A DNA stretch of 64,000 nt from Clarkia xantiana subsp. parviflora (Eukaryota > Streptophyta > Magnoliopsida > Myrtales > Onagraceae), in assembly GCA_036873135.1 (NCBI GenBank), contig JAPTYO010000008.1:868001-932000 (forward strand). The letters are read 5' to 3'. How positions within the stretch are numbered: position 1 is the first letter of the stretch; each line of letters opens with the position of its first letter. The translations under genes and the position numbers were made by a program. Below the pieces are notes generated by a model that was given only the letters and a program-made list of their open reading frames with translations, was not told where the DNA came from and did no database searches. Of the stretch, positions 25,509 through 38,086 are shown piece by piece.

Positions 25509-26005
25509 TGGCCTGCGTTAGGATCTAGGGTTAAGGATTGAATCTGTCGATCTGAGGTACCGTCTGCACAGAGCTTGCGTCCCAGTAGTATTATTGAGTT
25601 GAGAGATTGGGAGAGGAGAGTTTTTACAGTGGAAATGCCGCCACTCGTGGAATTACTTATGACTGAAGAGTGAATGAAGATGAAAGTTAATGGCTCAACC
25701 CGGATTTTCTTACTAACTAAAGACAATGATTATAGTTTTATTCGTAACATCATCATGTAATATGAATGAATATATAAATTTTCTCACCTCTAAGCGGCGT
25801 GATAGATAGATCTATAAAAAAGGAAATAGATCATTGTAAACTTTTTAAGCAAAATTCCTCCTAAACTTATTTTTATAAAAAGCATGAAAATATTTTAGAA
25901 TAATGAAAAAATTTAAAAGCTAAAAAAATATAATAAAAAGTGTGTTTTTCTTAAGGGGAAACCGTTTTCATTTTTTATTTATGAGTAATGATAAACATTC
26001 CGAAT
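25509..26005. other. Promoter side of the nicalin gene, then AT-rich spacer
   Basis: The first ~200 bases should hold the leader and promoter of the minus-strand nicalin gene. The rest is AT-rich with no gene seen. Confidence 0.4.
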
Positions 26006-26013
26006 GTTATGAT

Positions 26014-26413
26014 CAGTGTTATCAGAACCGGACCGGGGCCTGAACCGGCAGGGCCACCGGTTCCCGGTTCGGCCGGTTTTAGTAAAAAAAATGCAAATTT
26101 GCATATCATCTTTGTAAGTTAACCCTTCTGTAGGTTTTAGTCCGGATCGGGGCCTGCCTCTCTATAAGTTTACCCTAAAAAAATTTTAATTTTTTTTTAA
26201 ATTTTTTTTTTAATTTTTTTTAATGAAAAGAGTTCGAACCGACGAACCGGTGAACCGCCCGGTTCGCTCAAAACCGGCCGGTTCGGTGAAAACCGGACTT
26301 CAGAACCGGGTTCGCTTACATCCTCCGGAAATAAGCAAACTGGACCGGTGAGGGGTCCGGTTCCGGTCCGACCGCGGTCGGACCGCCGGTCCGGTCCGGT
26401 TCTGATAACACTG
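26014..26413. mobile_element. hAT-type MITE, 400 bp, CAGTGTTATC ends
   Basis: Inverted ends CAGTGTTATCAGAACCGGAC and the reverse complement, with an 8-bp target duplication GTTATGAT (26006-26013 and 26414-26421). The arms are dense in CCGGTTC and GAACCGG words. It has no coding capacity. Confidence 0.9.
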
Positions 26414-26421
26414 GTTATGAT

Positions 26422-27407
26422 GATAAGTTCCAAATTTAGAGGAGGTGGCACAACATAGTAATTATCTTCAAGTTGAAGACCATTTATAGCACCCTCACGC
26501 TTGAGCCTGAGAATTGTAAGTTTTGGAACTTTAATCATTCTCCTTTATTTATATAAAAAGAAGAATTTCATTTGAATTTTTTTTATAAATAAAATTTATT
26601 AAAAATTAAGTTTATATAGTTTTTGTTATTTATTTAGAATACAAATTAGAAAATTTAAAAGGTATTTTAATAAACTTTCCAATTTGGGATCTATTAAAAC
26701 ATTCTCTACATAGCGAGACGAATCCTATAAATCATCATGAATATCTTTAGAGAGAACAAATAGTTATGCTGACAGGATTATCAAATAATTACATCCTCTT
26801 GCATTTTGAATTTTATTAGATAAAAGTATATTCAGATTTGAATACTTTATTTATTTATTGAAGAGAAATGATTGTTGTTCCGATAAAAGGTCACGATATG
26901 TTCCGATTTTTATAGATTTTAACAATTTCTCCTCAAAATTTTATAGAATTACAACTAATGTCATCCTCTCTGGTATCATAATATCTCGTGATTTTGTTTC
27001 GGACAAACTATCAACTTCTCTTCGTCGAAATAAATGAATGAACTTCCTATGAAGAAAAAGTAATAAGTGATTTACAAATAATAAATATATATTTATAGTA
27101 TATACTATATACCCTATTTCATTTTTCTGGTATTTTAATATGTACTTTATTTTTATAAAAAAATCCTTATTTTGATTGTAAATCAAGTTTTTTTTTTTTA
27201 AAAACCGAATGCTCTATGTCATGGATTAGGCCGGAAAAAATATAATGGATGGCCAACTTGAAGTATGCGGGCCATTCTCGAAGCGGCACAAGTTGTAGAG
27301 CTGGCCTGGCCCGTAGGTTTTAAGGGTTTATGTGATGCTATAGAACAAACGAAGGGTACCGTACAACCAGGCAAGGCAAGGAGAAGAGCTTCGAACCGTT
27401 AACCAAC
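26422..27407. other. AT-rich intergenic DNA and leader of the LRR gene
   Basis: No gene was recognised. From ~27190 the sequence becomes GC-richer, consistent with promoter and 5' leader of the gene starting at 27408. Confidence 0.45.
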
Positions 27408-30028
27408 ATGGGTCGCCTGAGCTCCGATCAGGTGTTAAAGGACAACGGCGCCGCCAACACCACCGCCATCTCCGCTCTCAAGCTCAACCACAAAGCTCTC
27501 TCCGATGTAAACTCTCCCTCTATGTCTCTAATTTATTCCGACTCCATTTCCGTTTCCATTTCTTCATACTCGTTACATGCTATTGTATTGCCGCTGTGCA
27601 TTCGCTTCACGAGACTGATTACTGCGGCGGCAGATTTCGAGTTTGAAGGAGTTCAAGAACCTGCAGCGGCTCGATATTGGATTCAACAGCCTCACTTCAC
27701 TTGAGGTAGTTAGAAGATGCAAAGCTTCTAGAAAGTTCAGTGCTATATTCCAAGGACTGAAATTGATAAGTTGAGCTTCATTAGATTTGTTGCTGATTTT
27801 GTATCAGGATTTGAAGCCTTGCGTCAATCTTTACTGGTTATCGGTGGTGCAGAACAAGCTCCAGAGCTTGAGAGGAATTGAAGGACTTTCTAAGCTAGCT
27901 GTAAGTAACTGACTTTATGAGACTAAGTAGCAATATAGAACTAATTTTATTTATTCTAGGTTTCGGAGTCGTAAAGGTCTTGAGGTGCGAAATGCTCCAA
28001 TGGTAAAGGTTGCGACATTGCAGAGATGGTTAGAACTTGGAACAGTTGGGATTCTGTATTTGGTGGAATGGATGAAAAAGAAAATAGTGTATAGCAAAAG
28101 AATTTACATGACAATGATCTTTAATTGGTCTGTGGACGAACTATGTAGTGAAAAAGCACTTCCATATATGAAAATCACTGTTTTTAAGTTCGTGTTCAGA
28201 CTTAAATTTGTTGGTTCTCTGGATTCTTCACTTGATCAATGTGATAGAGGTCATCGAAGCTTGATTTTGAACTTATAAGATTAGGTTTCCTTTGAAATTA
28301 TACATTCTTTTATCTACTATATATAGTTGAGTTAGTTCTGGGTCAATGAAGTTGCAAAAATGAGTTGGTCTACCTGTAAATTCAGGTGCTCAATGCAGGG
28401 AAAAACAAGCTTACCTCAATGGAAGAGGTGAGGTCTCTTGTGGGACTTCGTGCAATTATTTTGAATGGTGAGTTATGCCTCCGGGAAAAACAAGCTTAAA
28501 TGATTCATTTTGCTAAAACTCACGCATAAGACATTACGAGTCAGAGATATGGTACTAATACTTATCTCCTTCATTTCATGGTTTTCCAGACAATGAGATA
28601 GCCAATATATGTATGTTGGACCAAATGAAAGAATTGACTACTCTTGGTACAATTTCTCTTGCTACAAATCTTGTATATGCTTATGTGTAATCACTCTTCA
28701 TTATATTCTTACGGATTGTGTTCTATTGATGATTGATTCTTCTAAATTTTGTAATCATTTATACTGTCAATGGAATTATTTGTTTTTAACACCTTTATCT
28801 TCTCTGTGGACAGTCCTGTCTAGAAACCCAATCCGTGAAATTGGAAAGTCATTATCCAAGGTGAAATCTCTCACGAAGGTACGTCTTGGTCGAGTTATCA
28901 TAGCAATTTCTGTCATCTCCTTAGTATGCTCTTAGAGAATTTATTTGTTTCTGTTTAGCTTTCTCTCTCGAATTGCCAACTCCAAGCAATTGACTCTTCA
29001 CTCAAGTCATGCATCGAGCTAAAAGAACTCAGGCTTGCTCACAATAACATCAAGGTATTTACTTGCAGAATGAATGAGCAATATTCTATTTTAAAGTGGT
29101 AAAAAAGTTTGCTTCATATTTCAAATATTTGATTATTCTTGCAGACCCTTCCAGCTGAATTGGCGACTAACACAAAACTGCAGCTCTTGGACTTGGGGAA
29201 CAATTGGATCACAAGCTGGTCAGATCTGAAGGTTATACCTTTTTACCGAGCAAAACAACCGTAGATTCATCTTTTAACCTAATCAACTCCAACAATTTGT
29301 AGGTGTTGAAATCGTTAACAAACCTCAGAAACCTCAATCTCCTCGGGAATCCAGTTGCCGACAATGAAAAATCAACAAAAAAGGTTATCATCTTTTCAAA
29401 TAGTGGTTTTTATATTTTCTTCATCGCGTCTTAAGTTTCTTGGATCGTCTTGCAGATCAGAAGTGCTCTGCCCAATTTGCAGATATTCAATACAAAACCC
29501 GTCAACAAGAACTCCAAGATAAATACACTCGACACAGAACCAGTTAATGACTTTGATGCTGCAGATGATGTGATCGAGAGGGAGGACTTACCCAAGGAGA
29601 AGAAACCGAACCGTCATCTACAGATTGAAGGAAGAAATGATGATGATAATGGTACTAACAAAGAAAACCATCAATCCGAGAAGGAAAAGAAGCGGAAAAG
29701 GCAGAAGAAATCAGAAGATGATGTTCCGAATAAAGAAGTTCAACATACAAATGAAACGGCGTCTGAAAAGAAAGTGAAGAAGAGCTCCAAGAAAACGGTA
29801 ACCAGTGAAATTGATGCTATTGACAATGGAGAAACTTCATTTGCAGATCTTTTTGATACAAGGCCAACAGACAATCCCAAGGATGGAAAAACTCTTGATC
29901 GAGTTCTTCCTGAAGGCGACATGACGAAGAAGAAAAAGAAAACGAAGAAGATAAGTGTGGATCCTTCAGAATTCGTGCCATCGACCATGGAAGTCGGGAT
30001 GGGTGGAGCATCATCATGGGATGATTAG
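27408..30028 (+). CDS. SDS22-like leucine-rich repeat protein with basic/acidic tail
   Basis: Ten exons (27408-27506, 27634-27705, 27808-27900, 28386-28467, 28590-28646, 28814-28878, 28959-29054, 29145-29231, 29303-29383, 29456-30028) keep frame throughout and give 434 residues. About residues 10-245 are SDS22-type LRRs of ~22 residues, e.g. NLQRLDIGFNSLTSLE, LRAIILNDNEIANI, LTTLVLSRNPIREIG, LQLLDLGNNWITSW, capped by LNLLGNPVADNE. Exon borders tend to fall between repeats. The remaining ~190 residues are low-complexity, with several Lys/Glu-rich runs and a final MEVGMGGASSWDD. SDS22-type LRRs are protein-binding scaffolds, for example for PP1 phosphatase; the basic clusters suggest nuclear or nucleolar location, which is inference. 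The start ATG (MGRLSSDQVLKDNG) matches plant homologs as I know them. Confidence 0.86.
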
Positions 30029-31515
30029 TAATATACATGCATAAGAATTTGGGTTATGGTCTAGACTGTTGAAATATTACATCTTTATTGTTGATTTGAG
30101 CCCATCTTTCATAATCTTGATCAAGAAAACACATAGTTAATTTATTGATTCAACTTGTTGGATTTGTTTTTTTGTAATAGAACATGTTGGATTGCGTTGT
30201 TTCTTTTCTTTTTTTTTCTTAAAGTTGAGCAAATTCATGTCAGGTTTGTCTCGTGTTTTGGTTGGTTGGTTCAAACATGTGTACTAGGATGTGTCACAGA
30301 TATGAAACATGAAAAATCTTGACACGATTTGACTCGGCGCAAAAATGATTTGACATTAACTTGTAATTTTCGTTTGGTGATCCTGCGGTGCACAATATGG
30401 AGTTAAAACTTGGATGCACCGGGCATACTTTTCCAATACATATCCACGTTTTCTTTTTAAACAATATTTTTGGTAATGCATATCCAATCAGTGAATATAC
30501 AAATCAAATCCCTCGAATAGAAAATCCATGTTAATCAAAAAAAAAAAAAAGAATAGAAAATCCATATCATATATATTGGTTAAGTTTGGTAGTGGTCTCC
30601 CAAAAAGTTGACAAAAATTTAATTGAAAAGATTCAATTATATGATCATGATAATATTCTTAAGACAATAAATAATGATAGTTGATGGATAATTGCACCGC
30701 TTATGTCACATTTTAGCTTTAGCTTCTTGCACCCTAAGTTTCTACGTTAACATCAATATATACCCTCATGATTTCAATTATTCATTGTCATCCTAACTAT
30801 TAATTTTTAGACAATTTTACCCTATTTAATTTATTTTAACTAAATTATCCTTATTATTATTCAGATTTAAAGAAGAATTAATGGGTGGTTCGAACTCCTA
30901 CCCATTGTTTAGATCGCGTGATAAGCATAAGAGTTCTCTAGGCTAATTTTTTTGTGAGTACGGTTCTTTTTTCACTAAACCAATTAAAATGTGTAAAATG
31001 TGAACTATTTTGGGGTTCGAATGTCTGTCTATACATTGATTGTCCGTCTAAAAGATTTACGTGTAAAAGTGTTAAATTTTAATAATTATTTAAGTATATA
31101 CTTTAGTCATATCATATTTTGTAAATTTGTAATTGATGTGTATATCTCTCTCCTTATTGGTGGAGACTCAATATATAATAAAATAATGATATTTGTATCT
31201 TATATTCAAGTATGATACTCCTGGAGTATAACGATTACAATTCGGAACAAGTTCAGGATATAAGCAACTTCAAAAGTGGAAGCTGAGGGCGAATCATGCA
31301 ATTTTTGGTAATATATATGGATTGAGACAAGTGGCGCGTTGAGACTTGAGACAAGCCAGAATCTTTCCATTCATTCAATTTTTTTATTTTTTTTTGGCGG
31401 ATTCCAATCATTCAATTTGCAGCATTATTTTTGCTTCAATCAAACAATTCAATTCAAGTTCTCCTCGTACTTTATCCAAAAATTAAAAAGTAAAAAATAT
31501 ATATTTTTAAGTATC
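30029..31515. other. Spacer before the F-box array
   Basis: No gene was seen. A block near 30620-30780 (ATGGATAATTGCACCGC, then TAGCTTCTTGCACCCTAAG) resembles 35330-35480, i.e. spacer sequence on the other side of F-box copy 1, so duplicated array flank starts here. Confidence 0.5.
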
Positions 31516-31529
31516 TGTTGACTTTCTTT
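31516..31529 (+). promoter_or_regulatory. Conserved TGTTGACTTTCTTT promoter element, F-box copy 1
   Basis: The 14-base word lies 107 bases before the end of the leader at the ATG (31636). It contains TTGAC, the core of WRKY-binding W-boxes. The same word occurs upstream of copies 2 and 3, and with one change before copy 4. A TATAAAA-like box follows at ~31562. Confidence 0.6.
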
Positions 31530-31635
31530 AACACTGGTTCTTTTTCCTTCCTCTTCCACTGTTATAAAATCAATCTTCTCTTGGTCATTGAACACGCCAT
31601 CGTTTAATTTCTCTCTCTCTCACATAATTCCTATC

Positions 31636-32628
31636 ATGTCATCGCCGGCGCCGTCAACTGCTAGTGAAACGGCTTTAACCGCCGTCCACCCAGACATCAC
31701 CCGCACCCATATCCTCACCAGACTGGGCGGCCCGGCCCTGGCCGCCCTCGCCTGCGCCTCCCCTCAGCTGAGCCCTCTCGCCACCGACGAGGACCTCTGG
31801 AAGGCTGTGACCATCGCCACGTGGCCCTCCACCAGTGACATCCGAGTCCGCAACGCCGTCTCTTCATTTCCCTCCGGCCACCGCTCACTCTTCTCCGACT
31901 CGTTCCCAGTCCTCCATGCACCGATAACCACCACGACCTCTGCCACGTCGACATCTGCTGAGTTGATCTCCGCCGTCGATCTTTATTACAAGAACGAGCC
32001 GATATTCTCAACTGTCCATGTAACGGAGACCGAGTCGGACTTTTTCCGTTGCTCCCCTTTCCGGGTCGACCTCGTCGGACAGAAAGAAACTATCCCGACC
32101 CGAATAACGAAACCGGCCGACACATGGCGGAACCACCTGGAGGAGAACCTTACGCTTAGCTGGATCGTCATCGATCCGGCGAGGAACAAGGCGGCGAACC
32201 TCTCCACCAGGGATCCGGTCTCCGTGAAGTGGGTCAACGGAGACTTGCAGGTGAGGTACTCGACGGTGTTAGGCCGATCAACGGCGGCGGATATTGTCCA
32301 GATCAGAGTGGTGGTGAATCTGGGCGGCGGTAAGTGGGGCGGTGCTCAGGTGCACGTGACGGAGATGAGCATGCACGTGGAGGACACGGAAGCGAGGAGA
32401 TTGAGCGGCGAAGAGAGCCTGAGTGTCATTCTGGCCGCCATGGACGGCGGGAAGAGGAAGAAATGGGAGAAAGGACGGGGAAAGGCGATGTTCGAGGAGT
32501 ACGAGGAGGTCAGAAGAGAGAGAAAATGGAAGGAGGAGTGGAGAGAGAAAGCTCTGGATTTGGTATGCATTGCCGTCGGTGTCCCGTTTCTGGTTAGCTT
32601 CTGGATTTACTCTATCTTCGGCGGTTGA
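31636..32628 (+). CDS. F-box protein, At2g27310-like, with C-terminal hydrophobic tail (array copy 1)
   Basis: A single exon encodes 330 residues from ATG 31636 (MSSPAPSTASETALTAVHPD). Residues ~15-55 form the F-box: HPDITRTHILTRLGGPALAA, then LACASPQLS and EDLWKAVTIATWPS. The middle region carries AVDLYYKNEPIFSTVHVTET and ENLTLSWIVIDPARNKAANL, typical of the plant At2g27310/At2g36090 group. A charged helix (KRKKWEKGRGKAMFEEYEEV...) precedes a ~22-residue hydrophobic tail, LDLVCIAVGVPFLVSFWIYS, then IFGG. The F-box implies an SCF ubiquitin-ligase substrate receptor; the tail suggests tail-anchoring in a membrane, which is inference. By indels (AADIVQI insertion) it groups with copy 4. Confidence 0.86.
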   Translation: MSSPAPSTASETALTAVHPDITRTHILTRLGGPALAALACASPQLSPLATDEDLWKAVTIATWPSTSDIRVRNAVSSFPSGHRSLFSDSFPVLHAPITTTTSATSTSAELISAVDLYYKNEPIFSTVHVTETESDFFRCSPFRVDLVGQKETIPTRITKPADTWRNHLEENLTLSWIVIDPARNKAANLSTRDPVSVKWVNGDLQVRYSTVLGRSTAADIVQIRVVVNLGGGKWGGAQVHVTEMSMHVEDTEARRLSGEESLSVILAAMDGGKRKKWEKGRGKAMFEEYEEVRRERKWKEEWREKALDLVCIAVGVPFLVSFWIYSIFGG

Positions 32629-33635
32629 GAATTAGGTACGACAAATACGAACATGTTATTTGGTTGACAAAAGATACGTGTAACTAAATAAACATTGATG
32701 GATTGCGAACTCCATATGGGTTGCTCCGACATTGTGTGTAAAAGAGTGGTTACTATGTTTTTTAGGGTAAAAGTGAGAAAATGTGTATAATGATAGGATT
32801 AAATGAAGTAATTATAATGAAATGAAGTATTTATAGAAAATTCGGATTTGTTCTTTCAATATGACCGTATTCCAAACCGAAAAACCCGTATTAAACATGC
32901 ACATTTTATTTTATTATCGGAAAAGATAGAGATTCCGACACTTTTCAAGTTCTGAGGTTCCGAATGTGAATGTATTATAAGAATATTCTTGAAGTTTGCA
33001 CAAATTACATGTAATGCTATCCTCTCACATATCGGAGGATATGAGAATCACCGCTCTTTTATTATTATATATAGATATTTGGATTTTGACCGGATTATTT
33101 TTTTATCCGAAAATGGACTCCTTCCAAAATAGCTAAAAATCTGGTTTGACCAGATCGATTTCACTATATTTATTATCTGATTAAGGGCGGTGATCCCTTA
33201 GGAGTGATACCATTACCCTGTCAATGACTTTAAACTTGTTACGAAATGAGTTTTTTTTTTTCTCGGATAAATAAGTATTAACTCGAACGTTCAGCGTTTT
33301 ATCTTTTAATCAGAGTTTGAAGATTAAACTCCCGTCAGTAATTATATGAATACAAAAATATTTATGGCCAGCACCTTACCACTTAAGAGTTAATTCTGAT
33401 ACGAGTATATATTAGTTTAAGTGTGAAGCGAACATGCTATAAATACTGCCCTCCTATTAAGATCCCACTTAGAACAACCCGTGAAAAAAAAAAATAATAA
33501 ATTATTATTAACTGGAATTGGCCCTATCACATAATGTCTTTGTCTTGGAGCTCGGGTAAGATAACGTACGACGAAATATCAGGACGACGCCATGGTGCCT
33601 ATGCTCCTGCAGTATATGTTGGCCTTCTTTGGACG
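32629..33635. other. 3' flank of F-box copy 1, AT-rich
   Basis: No gene was recognised. It contains the 3' untranslated region of copy 1 and then AT-rich DNA. Confidence 0.45.
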
Positions 33636-33933
33636 TAGGGTTGTCAACGGGGCAGGTACCGCTTGCCTCTTACCCGCCCCGCGGGTTGAGATGGTCGAAC
33701 TGTACCCGCCTCACACATTTCACAGGGTGGGGTGGGTCGACCCGCGGGTCACCTATTAGTGGTACATAATATATTATTAGCAATTTAAACCCTAAATTCT
33801 ATATTTACCATATACAAATTTAATTTAATTTAAATCACAAATAATAAATTTAACTTCAAATCCAAATACAAGTTACAAATCCTAATTATTTTAACTATGT
33901 ATTTTATTACCTATATAGATTTATATAAATATG

Positions 33934-33991
<58 letters not shown>

Positions 33992-34090
33992 TATCCACTT
34001 ACGGGGCGGGGTGAATCGACCCCAAAACCGTACCCATCCCACGGATCACAGATCGCAAGTCAACATGTCAAAATCGGGCCCTAGACGGTG
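33636..34090. mobile_element. Decayed hAT-like GC-ended element
   Basis: The left end TAGGGTTGTCAACGGGGC and internal ACCCGCCCCGCGGGTTG resemble the 15.6-kb hAT MITE. The right side has GGGGCGGGGTGAATCGACCC and GTCAACATGTCAAAATCGG but no clean matching terminus or target duplication. A (TA)n run (~33938-33988) has expanded inside it. The right boundary is approximate. Confidence 0.5.
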
Positions 34091-36981
34091 TAATATAAAA
34101 GCGGACACCCTAGACTTTTGCAATCTAACCTTAGGTTAGCTGATAAATTTAGGTATATACAAAATGATACATGTACCTACTAAATAATAAGTTTGTGTAT
34201 ACATGTATAATATACATAAATGGATATTAAGCTATTTTTGTTAACCAGTGCCTTTGATTTGTTAAATAGAGCTGCTGGGTTCCATAAGTACAAAGGCAAT
34301 CATTATTAGCCCATTATCATTTCTATACCGATGGGCTTAATTTCTTTGAAATATATATGACTCCAACTGGATACTACCTAGGCCTCTTTATGTTAAAACA
34401 TTTTGATTTTGAGACAAGTATAGTAATATATATATCAGTAGAGATAAATAAGGAAATATATTATTTTTTATTTTCAAATGCAAGAGTAGGGATCCTACAA
34501 TTTATCATGCTATGTAATGTTCGAATTTTATTTTAATTTATAATTATAATAAGAAGCGTAAATTCCTGAAAGAGGGAGATTCAGATTTCCTGCCCCACCC
34601 TTTATGTCCCAGATCGTGCTTCATCGTTAAGGTCTTGACACGTGTTCTTGGATATAATATATTCATTCTAGGGTTCACCAATGCCAATATAATTTTAGGA
34701 AAAATAAACCCACAAAATTATTTACACTCAAGATACTTATTAAAATCTTAACGGTGAGACACAATTTGGGACATGAATAGTGGGTCAGGAGATCTGTATC
34801 TGAAACACTCACATATAGTTCATAGTAACTCTATACATGTATAGGAGAAATTTTTGCATGACATCATGTCAACAAGTGTCCATTTTTTAAAATAAGTGGT
34901 GAACTTTCGACCAATAAATTAGTGACATGTGGCAAAAAGAGTGATACTTTGACACATATTATAAGTTTACTGGCCGGAGGGGCACCACCTATTTAACATG
35001 TAGTAGGTCGGTACTATTCAATAATTTCTCGATACACATTTTCATGCCTCTACCTACAAACTTTTTAATAATTTGTACTTTTAATAATAATTATTATTAT
35101 AATAAAAAGTATAAATATTGATATTTGGATTTTTTTTACATTTGTCTGCGTGTACTTTTTATACTAAGGTACTTATTACCTCACTGTAAAAAGTAGGACT
35201 GACTACTGAATCCTACAGTAACCAAAGTCAAATGTTGTATTCACCACGTGTTTATTGTGTGAGAATACAGCATGATCCGCTGACAACGCATTAATGCCTA
35301 ATTGCCTAGTGATTTGTTTCCCACAAAGATGACAACAATTTAATAGAAATGTCTATTATATTATCTTATCTCAGGAATACAAATAATGGATAATTGCACT
35401 GCCTTACTTCAATTTTTAGCTACAGCTTCTTATATCCTAATTCCTAACTCCTAAGCTTCCATATTAACATTAATACTGAGAAACTTCCCGTAATTAATGG
35501 CTGAAAGTGGTGGTGGGCTCCACAAATAAATCTGTAGCTTTTTTTCTTTGCAAAACATATTTTTTATTTTCCTTTTTTCCAACTATACCCTTTATTCTTT
35601 CCTCATATCTTCATTAATATTACTTATTCATTTTATTTTTATTCTGCCAAACATCACCGATTTGAGTCATTAGCAGCAATAGCATCACTCGTTAATTATT
35701 ATTATTATTTTTGCCAAACATCACTCATTTACCTTTTTCAAAACCAAAAATTACTCATTAATTTGATTCAAGTCATTAGCATCACTCGACCCAACTTTAG
35801 TTCTTGGAAAAAAAATCCGAACTTTGCTTAAATAAAATTAGATTAAATAACTATTAAATTATTAAATATTTTTTCAAATATAGAAAAAATAAATAAGTAT
35901 TTATGGGTATACAATTTAAAGTAAAAATAGCTTATTTATATGCACAATAAATTGTCGGTTTATATATATATATAATCATTGAAAAAAATTATTATGGTAA
36001 AAAAATGATATAGAACTCAGCCATAACTCAAATATTAAAGTTACGAATTTCACTAACACTAGTGTCTTATCTGTCTCAAAATCTCTACTATGTTGACTTG
36101 ATCTTCCCTTTTTTTTTTTTAATATTTTTTCCAACTATTAAAAAAATTATAATTAAAAATATAAAAAAGAACATAAAATAATGTATAATAGAATAACAGG
36201 TTGTTGTAGGCTTGACGGTAACATTTCCAGAACCGAAACCAAAGCAAAAAATTCAGTTTTAGTTCTAGGGTAGAATTGAAAATAAATAGAGTAAAATAGA
36301 AGAAAATAAAAAATTAATCATTAATTACGTGATAAAATTTAAATTTCACCGAATAAATATTAATTTTAATCCTTATTCTAGATAAATATGAAGGAAACCA
36401 CATAAACATATCAAAAATATACTTGAGTATAGTTTACAATAATATTATATTATTATATAATTTATTTTGCCTTGAAAATACTGTATAAATCTAGGTCGAT
36501 TCAAATAACTTTATTATTCAATTAACCTTTTCCATTTTCTTTTATGTTTTTTTTTTATAATTTGTAATATATTTTGATGTGTAATTTTTTGGAGCGGCAA
36601 AAAAAGCATTTTGCATGGGCTGCTTGATATAATATAAAGGGTAAAATAGGAAGAGAAGGGCAAAATATATACTAATCATTACTGCTGTGCTTGCTGTGCT
36701 TGTGAGTGATCATTATTCTTGGTCAACGTTCCAACACACCTTTCGCAAGAAGTTTCACGGTAAAATTCTCAGCTTTTATCATTATTATTCATTCCTCCTC
36801 GTGGTAACTATTCATTTACACACATTTCTACTGTCTAGTTCCCCTGACCAACAACATAAGGGTTCCCTAGTATATATTTGACTGAAATCAGTTATTTTAA
36901 GAAAAACAATAAGATTAAGTAGGTTTTTTTATGCGGTTGGTCCTTGGAGGCCCTCCAATTTAAAATGGCAACACTTATACT
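34091..36981. other. Spacer between F-box copies 1 and 2
   Basis: No gene was found. It holds array-specific duplicated text: a block around 34300-34350 (ending GATGGGCTTAATTTCTTTG) matches blocks near 41090, 47375 and 53310 downstream of the other copies. A second block around 35220-35290 (CACCACGTGTTTATTGTGTG) matches ~54465-54540 after copy 4. Confidence 0.55.
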
Positions 36982-37044
36982 TACGGGTGAACTCAAAATC
37001 CAATTGATTCGAAAATCGGTAAAACTCTAATCGGGCCGAACTGG

Positions 37045-37088
<44 letters not shown>

Positions 37089-37546
37089 GAAATATCCGGT
37101 TTGATTTTTGGTCGGGTTTTGAGTTTTAAGGATTGTGGGGATCGAACCGACCGTTATGCTAATTAAATATATACAATATATATTATATTAGTTGATAGTA
37201 ATCAACATAATTAATTAATTATGTTAATATAAATTGTAAAAGAGGCATTTATAAAGATTTTTTTCTACTTTTATTTTATAATTTATTTAGTTAGTTATAT
37301 TAATGAACGTTATTTATCTTTTCGGTTTGATATAGTCCATGAAAATGAAGATAAATTTAAATGGTAATTGCTACTTTTGGATTTTCGGTTTAAACCGAAC
37401 CGAAAACCGTACTACGTGGACGATTTATTTTTTTCTCACACTTTTTTTTGGTTGTGTTTTTTTTTTAAGGAAAAACCATACCGAAAATATAGATACCCGG
37501 CCGAAACAAGCAAAAAACTAGTCTAACCGGTCCGATTTCACCCTTA
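36982..37546. mobile_element. Probable hAT-like element with long A-run
   Basis: Ends TACGGGTGAACTCAAAATC and GATTTCACCCTTA are inverted relatives, and inner parts contain AACCGAAC and CCGGTC words like other hAT MITEs here. A run of 43 A lies at 37044-37086. No good 8-bp target duplication was found, so the boundaries are tentative. Confidence 0.4.
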
Positions 37547-37819
37547 CCTAATACATGTTTATTCCATACCTAGACTAATCATTACTCGAACCGGATCAGA
37601 CCATAATGAATAATTGACTGGTCAAAAATATTTTTCTATTTCAGAGTCACCGGCTAAGTTTGAACTCACGGCATCTATTTAAAATTGTAGACTATGCTTT
37701 CGGGGGAAATTTCACGAGAAAAGTCACAGTTTTAATCATTTCTCATCACAATTATATGTATATTTTTTAGAACTTGGTCTTAGTTGATAATAGTAAGATA
37801 TAAACAGAAATAAAATTAA

Positions 37820-38050
37820 AATGCTATAGTGTCACCCACCATCTAACATCAATATGATATTAGCGATTTAGCTTGTTGTAATTGTTCTCTTTATCTTAAA
37901 GATTAAAAAATGGCCAAAAAATAATCTTAAAGACTAAATAACATAAATGGGAGAAGGTGTCTCGTGGAAGAGCGTACGAAGAAGCGAAAGTCAGCATGGA
38001 GGATGCCAACTTTCGTTGTCATTTTCACACCTGTAACATTTGTCCAATAT
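37820..38050 (+). repeat. Duplicated upstream block of the F-box array (copy 2)
   Basis: A block running from GTGTCACCCACCATCTAACAT through GATATTAGCGATTTAGCTTG to CACCTGTAACATTTG recurs at ~42370-42595 (before copy 3) and ~49060-49440 (before copy 4). It is therefore part of the duplicated unit, upstream of the gene. It shows no open coding frame conserved among copies. Confidence 0.7.
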
Positions 38051-38086
38051 TTAAATATAAATATATTAATTTCTTTCATTTTTTTT

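Noticed and set aside
27985..28278. 97-residue frame inside the LRR gene
   Set aside because: It lies wholly in the third intron (27901-28385), and the exons on both sides join in frame without it.
31588..31635. N-terminal extensions of F-box copies 1, 2 and 3 (from 31588, 39516, 45350)
   Set aside because: These begin at TTG codons, not ATG, and the extra residues are not shared in homologous alignment with copy 4. The first ATGs give matching MSS-like starts.
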